Assembly (NCBI GenBank): GCA_934667275.1
Contig: CAKULK010000004.1
Location: forward strand, 1-64,000
Source: an uncultured Bacteroidales bacterium
GTDB lineage: Bacteria > Bacteroidota > Bacteroidia > Bacteroidales > Paludibacteraceae
Direction: 5' to 3'
Length of the DNA stretch: 64,000 nt
The position numbers and the translations under genes were made by a program. The notes below the pieces were generated by a model, which saw only the letters and a program-made list of their open reading frames with translations, made no database searches and was not told the origin of the DNA. This document shows, piece after piece, positions 9,660-16,454 of the stretch (its first letter is position 1; each line of letters opens with the position of its first letter).

Positions 9660-10166
9660 ATGTCTCCTGACAATACAACAACATATCAACTCACAAAACG
9701 ACAAGCAATTATTCACTTGTCACTTCATATGTTATTCCCCATCTTCTTGTTTGGCGTGGGTATATATTGCTGAAGGTTGAATCAGGGGACTATTACGAAA
9801 ATAATATCCATAGTTGCAGTCTTTTATGGTATTTATGAATGCATTGCCATTTACACCCATTGGAGGCATAGTCAGAATATGGTCATTACATTTAACGAAT
9901 CTACAGGGGAGGTTACATACAAAGACAAAGATGATACTTTTTGTTTTTTCCTAACAGATGTTGCTATGTTGGAACACATAACGTCTAATACATTTGGTCA
10001 CTATTATGGTACATTAGACTACTATGTTTTTACCATCAATAGGGTTCACAGAACAATAACCGTGTCATCGCTCCTTTTTATTTCCGATATCATTAAAGCA
10101 CTGGAAAAGATGGATTCGTGTAGATGTTCCAACGACATTACGCCCTTTCATCACATAGACGATTAG
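9660..10166 (+). pseudogene. Second immunity paralogue interrupted by in-frame TGA
   Basis: Reading from ATG 9660 gives 37 residues (MSPDNTTTYQLTKRQ onward), then TGA at 9771-9773, and then 130 more residues in the same frame to TAG at 10166. The whole reading frame aligns with the intact gene just upstream: TYQLTKRQ with TYRLTTRD, IYTHWRHSQNMVI with VYTHWHHSKNMVI, FFLTDVAMLE with FFLTDVAILE, and INRVHRT with INRVHRT. The intact copy has Tyr at the position of the stop. Without read-through only a tail lacking the first membrane segment could be made, for example from TTG at 9777. Orphan immunity paralogues are common beside RHS toxins. A sequencing error cannot be excluded. Confidence 0.75.
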
Positions 10167-10167
10167 T

Positions 10168-11003
10168 ATGAAACAATTCTTGTTGATAATAATGTTCATA
10201 ATGTTGCCACTATGCAGCATTGTGGCACAACGCAGTTTGTTGGATAATTACAACGAACGACCACTTGGACCCGTTAAGTCAATAACCAAAACACTGACAA
10301 TGGGAGATAATGAGTATGTTTCATTATACTACCGTAACAAGCGGGTTAAGAACTCTTTTGAGGTATGGTATTACAACCGTGATGGTTTCTTTGTAGAACG
10401 GGAGCACTACACACGCGGCAAGGTGGATAGTCGGACCGTTATCACTTTTGATACAGATAGTCTTACATCTACACGGCGTAACTATACCGACCGCAAAGAT
10501 ACCCCCAATGAGTATGTTACTATCCGGAAGTACAACACAATGGGATTAGTAACCGAAGAAATTGATATGCGTGCTGACACGTTGTGGTCAAGAGATTCTA
10601 TTGTGTACAATCAATATGGGAAAATAGCAATAGTCTATCGTAGTGCACGCAATGCAAGTAAGAGCCTTTATTTGAGAGATGCCTATAAGTACGACTCTGT
10701 CGGCAACGTAATAGGAGAACGTACTTTTACTCAAGATGGAAAAATCTTTCGTCATTGCGAGATTGTGTACGCCGAAAATAGGACAGAATTACACTATATT
10801 GAGCGCAATGGGAAGGGCTATACAATCAAGTTTTCTACGACGCAGAAGGACGCATTGTTCGAAAAGAGAATTTACACGATTCTACAGAGTATTCGGACTT
10901 TGACCAATATGGCAATTGGCGTCGTTGTACCTCTACAAGCACATATAGCAGCTACCTTGTTATAACTACCATAACCCAAGATATTGAGTATTACAATGAT
11001 TAA
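10168..11003 (+). pseudogene. Secreted YD-repeat-like protein with a frameshift near its end
   Basis: A signal peptide (LLIIMFIMLPLCSIVA) precedes strands of the type YDSVGNVIGERTFTQDGK, resembling RHS/YD or YwqK-like repeats without an RHS core. In the initial frame translation ends at 10965, and its last 45 residues are not family-like. From 10833 another frame continues the pattern (FYDAEGRIVRKEN, then FDQYGNWRRC) to TAA at 11001-11003. One lost base at about 10830-10833 explains this and would restore a protein of about 278 residues. The ATG lies one base after the stop of the immunity paralogue, so the two are in one operon. Its role is unknown; a leftover piece of an older RHS gene is possible. 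Confidence 0.65.
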
Positions 11004-11064
11004 CCAGATCGCCTTATAATTTGCCTTCACAGGCAAAGTCTGTACATCTGTTGTCCTATCTCAC

Positions 11065-11097
11065 ACCGCACTTTCACTAATGAGGGTGCGGTTTTTC
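11065..11097 (+). terminator. Rho-independent terminator after the RHS island
   Basis: ACCGCAC (11065-11071) pairs with GTGCGGT (11086-11092) across a 14-nt loop, followed by TTTTCTCT. It lies 62 nt after the corrected end of the last island gene. The rest of 11004-11132 shows nothing else. Confidence 0.75.
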
Positions 11098-11132
11098 TCT
11101 TTAATATATTAACATCTAAAAAACTTAAGAAC

Positions 11133-11507
11133 ATGAAGACAAACTCCACCAATTCTATCTTGCAACAATGGCAGGACAACACAACCCAAATGCGCAATCT
11201 CTTGGAGCAGCAAGAGCGTATCATCGCCAATCTTGTAAAGCAATTCGCCATCGTGGAAGAAACAACAATGGCACAAACAGACTTCTTCATCAAAGACGAT
11301 TATGTCCGTATTGTGGTCGAAATCAAAGCGCGAGAACGCATTGGAGAACTATGGCCAGGCAGGTGGCATAGTCTGCCAATGCTCGCTGATATGCTTACCC
11401 CCATTGTCGGTTGGCTTGTTTCTCCTAATAGTCTTTGGAGAACAATGAACAAAATCGTAAATTTTGAGGACGAAATCAATCGCCGAATAACCCAATTACG
11501 CAAATAA
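11133..11507 (+). CDS. Hypothetical small protein with N-terminal coiled coil
   Basis: The product has 124 residues and no signal peptide. Residues 5-45 (LQQWQDNTTQMRNLLEQQER and beyond) have a heptad pattern typical of a coiled coil. The rest includes a Trp/Pro-rich patch (ELWPGRWHSLPMLADMLTP). I do not recognise the family. It sits alone between the island terminator and the operator-bearing promoter at 11595, so it may be a separate transcription unit. No promoter of the usual type is clear upstream. Confidence 0.6.
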   Translation: MKTNSTNSILQQWQDNTTQMRNLLEQQERIIANLVKQFAIVEETTMAQTDFFIKDDYVRIVVEIKARERIGELWPGRWHSLPMLADMLTPIVGWLVSPNSLWRTMNKIVNFEDEINRRITQLRK

Positions 11508-11594
11508 TTCTACAAAAAAGCACTTTCTATAGCATTTTTACAATACAAAAGTTGAGGTTATATACCACTTATTATCAAGTAGTTATTTCGATTT

Positions 11595-11672
11595 TATCGA
11601 TTTGAATCGATATTGTGTTTGCATTTCATCGATTTGAATCGTTGCAAAACGCCCGTTTCCGCCTTATCTTTG
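11595..11672 (+). promoter_or_regulatory. Promoter A with two palindromic operators
   Basis: Two near-identical palindromes built on ATCGATT-TG-AATCGAT lie at 11595-11612 and 11628-11641, with centres 32 bp apart (about three helical turns). The second abuts the -33 TTG (11642-11644). After 20 nt comes TATCTTTG (11665-11672), then GCACCGTCTTTCGAAAG. The same core, with different palindromes at the same spacing, occurs at 62304-62379. The layout suggests control by a dimeric regulator bound in tandem. The leader runs about 170 nt to the gene at 11849. Apart from this, 11508-11848 holds only the repeat at 11795. Confidence 0.65.
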
Positions 11673-11794
11673 CACCGTCTTTCGAAAGAACAGGTAAGCC
11701 ACCGCCTCAGAAACGTGGTATTCCTATTTTCAAACTTACAAATTCTTAATTGTTTAATCAGCCCATTAGGGCGTCAGTGTACCTCGTACATCTA

Positions 11795-11842
11795 TCCAAA
11801 TCACAAAATAAATCGTACCTCGTACATTGATAAATCGTAAAT
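11795..11842 (+). repeat. Short interspersed repeat S1
   Basis: This is one of seven copies of a sequence built from CCAAATAAATCGTACAT and GTAAATCGTA-type units. It directly precedes the start codon at 11849. The other copies are at 12695, 12787, 32774, 33935, 34909 and 37703. Confidence 0.6.
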
Positions 11843-11848
11843 GTTTTT

Positions 11849-12157
11849 ATGTCTAAGTATGTACCTATGGACTTGCTCAAGTCCCTTTCCGGCAAAGTAT
11901 GCCAACATTCCGACACCTATTTCGCCATGCGTAACGGTACCCGCTACACGGGCAAAATCTGCAACCCGAGTACCGCCGACCCGACTACGCAACAAGTCGC
12001 ACAGCGCAACCGTTTCGCCCAGACCCGTGCGGCTATCAAGGCGCTTTCGCAGCAAGACATCGCCGCCTATGCTGCCGCTTTCAAGTCCAACCCCGGCAAG
12101 TACCGCACTCTCAACGGCTACATCTTCGCCAAAGAAATGGCTAAATTGTCGGCATAA
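11849..12157 (+). CDS. Small protein of a Bacteroidales paralogous family
   Basis: The product has 102 residues and no signal peptide or membrane segment. It starts MSKYVPMDLLKSLSGKVCQ, has a core QRNRFAQTRAAIKAL, and ends in KYRTLNGYIFAKEMAKL. The same plan, with V(K)SLSGK(L/V) near the start and a helix followed by YRTL..Y.F/W near the end, is seen in the 111-residue protein at 12363, so the two are paralogues. I recall similar short proteins in Bacteroidales genomes beside phage-like modules, but I cannot assign a function. It is the first gene after promoter A. Confidence 0.65.
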   Translation: MSKYVPMDLLKSLSGKVCQHSDTYFAMRNGTRYTGKICNPSTADPTTQQVAQRNRFAQTRAAIKALSQQDIAAYAAAFKSNPGKYRTLNGYIFAKEMAKLSA

Positions 12158-12362
12158 CTCAACCAAGTATCAATTATAATAACCTTTATTCCCTCTCACA
12201 GCATAGAGGACCCGCAGCGTAAACCGCAACGAAGTGTAGGTTTGCGATGCGGAGAGCGGGCAGCATCGGTCGCACTGACGGGGTCCCCACAAGTCCGTGG
12301 ACGAAGTGGGGTGTCCCTGTTGAGCAAAGCGAAACCCGTTGCGACCCGATTGCTGAACGCGA
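12158..12362 (+). other. GC-rich spacer with strong nested hairpin
   Basis: No gene is seen in this spacer. From about 12180 it is GC-rich and can fold. CCCCAC and GTGGGG enclose GTCC and GGAC around 12286-12318, and further GGG/CCC pairs lie outside. CCGCA and TGCGG around 12222-12252 can pair as well. It could be a structured leader or small RNA for the 111-residue gene, or remains of a repeat. A GC-rich stretch of similar character interrupts repeat R4 at 58871-58947. Confidence 0.4.
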
Positions 12363-12698
12363 ATGGCAAAAATCACATTCATCGACCCCGTCAAATCTGT
12401 CAGCGGCAAATTGTCAAAGGCAAGTACCGTAACTTTCATGCGCCGTCAGGCAGCCACCTCCAACGTGGCAATGTTGACTAATCCCAACTACACCCACATT
12501 ATGGGCAAACGCACAACGGCTGTTTCCCAGTCCGAAGTCGCCTACCGCACCCGCTTTGGTGCTATCTGCACGGCAACTCGAAAGCGTCTTCAAGATGCCT
12601 CGAAGATTGCAGCCGACATCGCTGCTTTCAAATCACAAACGCAGTATCGCACCCTTCGTCAGTACGTTTGGCACCAATGTGCAGATGAAATCGCGTAA
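12363..12698 (+). CDS. Small protein, paralogue of the 11849 product
   Basis: The product has 111 residues and is soluble. It begins MAKITFIDPVKSVSGKLSKA, a start I associate with a widespread family of Bacteroidales small proteins of unknown function. A helical middle (RTRFGAICTATRKRLQDA) is followed by YRTLRQYVWHQ. The likeness to the preceding 102-residue protein is in layout more than in exact residues. It is probably co-transcribed with that gene from promoter A. Confidence 0.65.
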   Translation: MAKITFIDPVKSVSGKLSKASTVTFMRRQAATSNVAMLTNPNYTHIMGKRTTAVSQSEVAYRTRFGAICTATRKRLQDASKIAADIAAFKSQTQYRTLRQYVWHQCADEIA

Positions 12699-12740
12699 TG
12701 TACTATTTACAGATTTACGATGTACGATTTATTTGGTTAT
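12695..12740 (-). repeat. Short interspersed repeat S2 (reverse orientation)
   Basis: This copy, with GATTTACGATGTACGATTT, is the reverse complement of the other family members. It forms a loose inverted pair with S3 about 50 bp away, so the two could pair in the transcript. Confidence 0.55.
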
Positions 12741-12786
12741 TGGAATGGATTAGGTTATTTGCCTCACTTGCCATACCCGATAATGA

Positions 12787-12818
12787 AAATCGTACATTGT
12801 AAATTGTCAAATGGTAAA
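12787..12818 (+). repeat. Short interspersed repeat S3
   Basis: AATCGTACATTGTAAATTGT lies immediately before the start of the holin-like gene, in the same relation to a start codon as S1, S6 and S7. Confidence 0.55.
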
Positions 12819-12825
12819 TAATATG

Positions 12826-13011
12826 ATGAAACATCTGCAACTCATTCTCGCAACCGCGATGTGCACCTTCGGGTGTGCATTGCTGGTCGCAGGAATAGCC
12901 CTGCCACCCGCAGGCGAAATCCACTCCTCTGTCCTCGTAGCCTTCGGTGAAATCCTCACCTTCTCCGGCTCTATCGTCGGCATTGACTACCGCTACAAGT
13001 ATAGAGGGTAG
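12826..13011 (+). CDS. Holin-like two-TM small membrane protein
   Basis: I chose MKHLQLIL at 12826; ATGs at 12811 and 12823 are alternatives. The product is 61 residues with two hydrophobic stretches, LILATAMCTFGCALLVAGIAL (about 4-24) and VLVAFGEILTFSGSIVGI (about 36-53), joined by a short acidic loop. Similar short proteins are common in Bacteroides genomes next to DUF5675 genes. Size, topology and position ahead of a putative wall-active protein and a spanin-like protein suggest a holin. No activity is known. Confidence 0.55.
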   Translation: MKHLQLILATAMCTFGCALLVAGIALPPAGEIHSSVLVAFGEILTFSGSIVGIDYRYKYRG

Positions 13012-13260
13012 AGATTAGAGGGTAGAGGGTAGAGGGTAGAGGTTAGAGATTAAAGTGTAGAGTGTAGGGGTTAGAGTGTAGGGGTTAGAGTTTAGCGTTT
13101 AGAGCAGTTTATAAGTAAGAAGTTTATAGTTTTGCACAGCCTGCTTTCTTCTATCCACTCTCCACTGCACTCAACTCTCAACTTCTATCAACTTTCAACT
13201 TTATAAACTTTCTCAACTACTTATAAACTCATCAACTTCTAAACTCCTAAACGCAAAAGT
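13004..13260 (+). repeat. Purine heptamer tract and matching pyrimidine tract
   Basis: About 13004-13100 is a run of degenerate heptamers of the type GGTAGAG/GGTTAGA. About 13145-13250 is its pyrimidine-rich counterpart (CAACTCTCAACTT, TCAACTTCTAAACTCC). The halves share a perfect 12-bp inverted repeat, AGTTTATAAGTA (13106-13117) and TACTTATAAACT (13218-13229), so a long imperfect hairpin can form. A lone TAGTTTTG (13127-13134) resembles a -7 box but lacks a clear -33 partner. No coding sequence is seen. Confidence 0.6.
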
Positions 13261-13261
13261 C

Positions 13262-13804
13262 ATGATATTGAAAATTATACGGAAGAAGCCGCAAGGCAAC
13301 GCCTTATGTGGCGAACTACTTATTGACAACCGTTGGTTCTGCTCTACCTTGGAGCGCACCGATGTCGCTATCCCCGCAGGTTTCTATCCGGTCACGCTCA
13401 CTATGTCGCCCCGTTTCGGGGAGGTGCTTCCCCTTATCGGCAATGTGGTCGGACGCACAGGCATTCGTATTCACGCAGGCAACTATCCCCGTGATACGGC
13501 GGGTTGTATCTTGGTCGGTGTGGCAGACCTGCTCTATCCGCCTTTGGGCTCTACCGAACCGGCACAGCCGCGCCTGCTGTCTTCCCGCCGCACGCTCAAC
13601 AGACTGCGTGACATACTGCTAACCAACTACAACGACCGTAAAACCAAACGTTATGAACCCGTTTACATCGAGATTATCAACTTTGACCCGTATCCTCTGT
13701 ATGATGTGCCTTGTCCTTTGGAGCAGCGCATGCACTACATCGAAGGTCAGCGTGCCGCCCGCGAGTACGACCTCGCACACCCAGACGAACTCGCAGCAGC
13801 ATGA
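13262..13804 (+). CDS. DUF5675 family protein
   Basis: The product has 180 residues and no signal peptide. The features I associate with DUF5675 are CGELLIDNRWFCSTLE near the start, IPAGFYPVTLTMSP, and the central IRIHAGNYPRDTAGCILVG at about residues 75-95. The His and the later Gly-Cys recall the HG...GC catalytic motif of YkuD-type L,D-transpeptidases, which suggests a related, possibly wall-active fold. This likeness is my inference from the motif only. The holin-like gene lies upstream. The downstream spanin-like gene overlaps its last 152 nt in another frame, as in phage lysis cassettes. Confidence 0.7.
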   Translation: MILKIIRKKPQGNALCGELLIDNRWFCSTLERTDVAIPAGFYPVTLTMSPRFGEVLPLIGNVVGRTGIRIHAGNYPRDTAGCILVGVADLLYPPLGSTEPAQPRLLSSRRTLNRLRDILLTNYNDRKTKRYEPVYIEIINFDPYPLYDVPCPLEQRMHYIEGQRAAREYDLAHPDELAAA

Positions 13805-14078
13805 CAGCACTTACCACCTCATCAAGGATAGTATTGTTGTATATGTGTACGATACGATAGCCCCTCCTCTGAAGGAGGGGATGGGGAGGTCTCGTTTCAG
13901 GACAGAGTATCGCGACCGCATTATCATCCGTACAGATACTATCTACCAAGACAAGGAAGTCATCATCCATGCTCCACCCGAACGATACATACCACGGATA
14001 GTGAAATGGCTCGCTTGGATTGGCTGTGTCGCAATACTTGTATTCCTGCTATGGTTATTCCTGAAAATTCGTGGTTAA
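13653..14078 (+). CDS. Spanin-like lipoprotein with C-terminal TM segment
   Basis: The product has 141 residues. A lipoprotein signal ends in LWSSAC (Cys at 27). A charged extended middle follows, and a single C-terminal membrane helix, WLAWIGCVAILVFLLWLFL (about 118-136), ends in KIRG. Lipid anchor at one end and inner-membrane helix at the other is the plan of unimolecular spanins, which join the two membranes in the last step of phage lysis. The first 152 nt are shared in a different frame with the DUF5675 gene, much as Rz1 genes overlap Rz. The lipobox is slightly off consensus. A start further inside would lose the signal peptide, so I keep 13653. Function is inferred from architecture. 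Confidence 0.55.
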   Translation: MNPFTSRLSTLTRILCMMCLVLWSSACTTSKVSVPPASTTSHTQTNSQQHDSTYHLIKDSIVVYVYDTIAPPLKEGMGRSRFRTEYRDRIIIRTDTIYQDKEVIIHAPPERYIPRIVKWLAWIGCVAILVFLLWLFLKIRG

Positions 14079-14141
14079 TTCGCGGGAAATTATATGTTCT
14101 ATCACATACCATTCTCTGCTTTAACGGTCAATTAACGGGCA

Positions 14142-15533
14142 TTAACGGAGAACTTCGTCCTTACGGGGTTTCCGGCGGGCTTTGTGCCAAACGATGGTGA
14201 CGAGGAGGACAGAGAGAACGGCGGCTATTATCCAGAACCACAATGCATACGTGAAGTCGTAGCGGAACACCTCGGGTTCGCCGGCAGCGGAGACGAGTGT
14301 CTTGTGCCCGTCGATGAGCAAGCCAGAAGCAATGTCCTGCAGTCCCGCGGCAGCGTAACTGGCTATCCCCACCACGCCCAATGCCGCGCCCGAGGCTTCG
14401 CGGGGCACTATATCCACCGCCATCAAGCCTCCGAGAAAACATATCAGCACCCCTATGGCAATTCCGAAAAGCACCATCGCCAGTATGTTCACCCACAGCG
14501 CATTGCCGCCGAAAGCGAACAGCACCAGGGCTATCACCTCCAGCACACCTGCCGTCACGGCAGGGATATAGCGGTTGCCACGAAACGCAACGTCACTCAG
14601 CCACCCCGAGAACACCGTACCGATGATGCCGAGCAAGGCGTTGATAGAGATGATTTGCGTAGCCGATGCCAGTTCGTAGCCTTTCGCCTCCTGCAAGTAC
14701 AGCACGCCCCAGCCATTGACGGCGTAGCGGCTGATGTACATGAACGCCGACGCAAAGGCAAGCACCCACACATACGGGTTGCGCAGCACGGACAGTTGCG
14801 CCTTGCCGACGGAGGCGTCACCCGCAGGCTTGTCCTTGGGCATGGAGGGCGAGGGCAGTCCCTGCGACTCGGGCGAGTCGTACAGAAAGCATACGATGAG
14901 TATCACGCCTATCGCCCCTGCCACCGCGGCACCGATAAAGCCGTATTGCCAACCGAAAAGGCTCACCAAGCCACCGACAAAGAGAAAGGAAAAGAACTCC
15001 CCCAAGTTGTGACTGGCAGAGAAAAAGCCATAGAACGTACCGCGATGCGCGTCGTCGTACCATCGCGAGAGGGCGACTATGCTGGGCGGTGCACCCATGG
15101 ACTGTGCCCAGCCGTTGATGCCCCACAATATGGCAAAGATGATATAGAAAGCCGATATGGATACCAGCGTCTGACGGAGCGTCAGCAGACCGAGCACACC
15201 CACGATGATATTGGCAACGGTGGAGACCAGTATGCCCGTAGCCATGAAACGGCGTATATTGCTGTGGTCTGCCAGAAAACCGTTGATAAACTTGCCTATC
15301 GCGTAGGTGAAGAGCAGGGCAGAGGATATGAGTCCCAACTGCGAGGCATCCAGTACGCCGGCATCCATGATAGGTTTCTTGACCACATTGAGGCTGGTAC
15401 GACACACATAGTACATACTGTAGCCAATCGTGATGGCGATAAACGACGACCACTGCATGCGCTTGAAACGCTTGCGCTTTTGCTCTTCGGTGCCCTCGTA
15501 CGGGGCTGCGGCAGGAGATTTGGAATAGAACAT
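14142..15533 (-). CDS. OPA-family MFS transporter (glycerol-3-phosphate type)
   Basis: The 463-residue, 12-TM carrier belongs to the organophosphate:phosphate antiporter family (GlpT/UhpT/UhpC). YYVCRTSLNVV in the first helix keeps the substrate-binding Arg. WGINGWAQSMGAPP and the SHNLGEFFSF motif in the second quarter are family signatures. The phosphodiesterase gene begins 9 nt upstream in the operon, so glycerol 3-phosphate released by that enzyme is the likely cargo. It is the last gene of a minus-strand operon starting at 22415. An internal 464-bp piece is duplicated at 80-543. Hexose-phosphate specificity cannot be excluded from sequence alone. Confidence 0.85.
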   Translation of the reverse strand: MFYSKSPAAAPYEGTEEQKRKRFKRMQWSSFIAITIGYSMYYVCRTSLNVVKKPIMDAGVLDASQLGLISSALLFTYAIGKFINGFLADHSNIRRFMATGILVSTVANIIVGVLGLLTLRQTLVSISAFYIIFAILWGINGWAQSMGAPPSIVALSRWYDDAHRGTFYGFFSASHNLGEFFSFLFVGGLVSLFGWQYGFIGAAVAGAIGVILIVCFLYDSPESQGLPSPSMPKDKPAGDASVGKAQLSVLRNPYVWVLAFASAFMYISRYAVNGWGVLYLQEAKGYELASATQIISINALLGIIGTVFSGWLSDVAFRGNRYIPAVTAGVLEVIALVLFAFGGNALWVNILAMVLFGIAIGVLICFLGGLMAVDIVPREASGAALGVVGIASYAAAGLQDIASGLLIDGHKTLVSAAGEPEVFRYDFTYALWFWIIAAVLSVLLVTIVWHKARRKPRKDEVLR

Positions 15534-15542
15534 AGGAGTAGG

Positions 15543-16451
15543 CTATCTCAGGTTGTGCTGTTGCAGATAGTGAATGAGAAACTCGGGACGGTCGGTCTGA
15601 AGGATAGTGGCACCCAAGGTGTGGATGAGATAACCGTAGTGGTCATCAGGGTTGATGATGGCCTGGTCGTCCTCGTGTCCGCCACAGAGGGTATCCCAAA
15701 GGCAGTTGACCCATATACGGCTCTTGCCCTGCAGGAGTGCGTGCGCCTGCTGCATATACCGGTCGTCGTCACGATAGCAGAGTTCGAAGGCACACGGAGC
15801 CGACTGGAGGTGCTGCTCCACCAGTGTGACAGAAGCAGAGTCGTTCATATCCACAATGGGCATATAGATAACATCGTCCAAGTAACGGCCATAGAGCGCA
15901 CGTACTTCGTCTGCGGGCTTGCGTCCTTTCATGATTATCTGTCGGGTAGTGCCCGTCTCCTCCAGCAGAGGCACCACCAAGTCGAAGTACCTGTCCGCCT
16001 TGTCGAGATTGATAAGCACACGCCCTTGACACGCCACCAGCACCTCGCGGAGAGTGGGCACATGGTAGCGGGTGCGGATGCTGACCCCGTTCTTGAGCCG
16101 GACATTGCGGACACTGTCCAATGTGATTTCGGATATACGCCCCTTGCCCGTGGTGGTGCGGTCGAGACGCGAGTCGTGCATGATGATTAACTGGCTGTCG
16201 GCAGTGCATTGCAGGTCGAGTTCGACAATATCCACGCCCATACGGATAGCACTCTCGATACCCTCCATGGAGTTTTCGGGGTAGTTGCGCCAATCGGCAC
16301 GGTGTGATGCCACTAATACCTGCTTGCTGTTCGGGTCAAGCAGCGAAGCGCGTATGGCTTCGGCATGGTTGGGGTATTGCGGGGTACGGGAGCAGGAAGC
16401 AAAGCCTGCCACGAGGGCTATGAGAAGCCCTAAACGGAATATACGCTGCAT
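15543..16451 (-). CDS. Glycerophosphodiester phosphodiesterase lipoprotein
   Basis: The product has 302 residues. The signal ends in the lipobox GFASC, so it is a membrane-anchored periplasmic or surface enzyme. GDPD motifs are present: SHRADWRNYPENS (His-Arg and Glu-Asn), VDIVELDLQ (metal-binding Glu/Asp) and IIMHDSRLDRTT (second His). GDPD enzymes release glycerol 3-phosphate from glycerophosphodiesters. The transporter downstream would import the product. It follows the oxidoreductase gene with a 3-nt gap. The substrate could be deacylated phospholipid or a glycerol-phosphate polymer. The GH65 enzyme in the same operon makes a glycosylated substrate attractive, as an inference. Confidence 0.9.
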   Translation of the reverse strand: MQRIFRLGLLIALVAGFASCSRTPQYPNHAEAIRASLLDPNSKQVLVASHRADWRNYPENSMEGIESAIRMGVDIVELDLQCTADSQLIIMHDSRLDRTTTGKGRISEITLDSVRNVRLKNGVSIRTRYHVPTLREVLVACQGRVLINLDKADRYFDLVVPLLEETGTTRQIIMKGRKPADEVRALYGRYLDDVIYMPIVDMNDSASVTLVEQHLQSAPCAFELCYRDDDRYMQQAHALLQGKSRIWVNCLWDTLCGGHEDDQAIINPDDHYGYLIHTLGATILQTDRPEFLIHYLQQHNLR

Positions 16452-16454
16452 AGG

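Noticed and set aside
10831..10836. Programmed frameshift at TTTTC in the YD-repeat gene
   Set aside because: The run is short, with no pseudoknot or stop arrangement that would favour recoding; a simple one-base loss is more likely.
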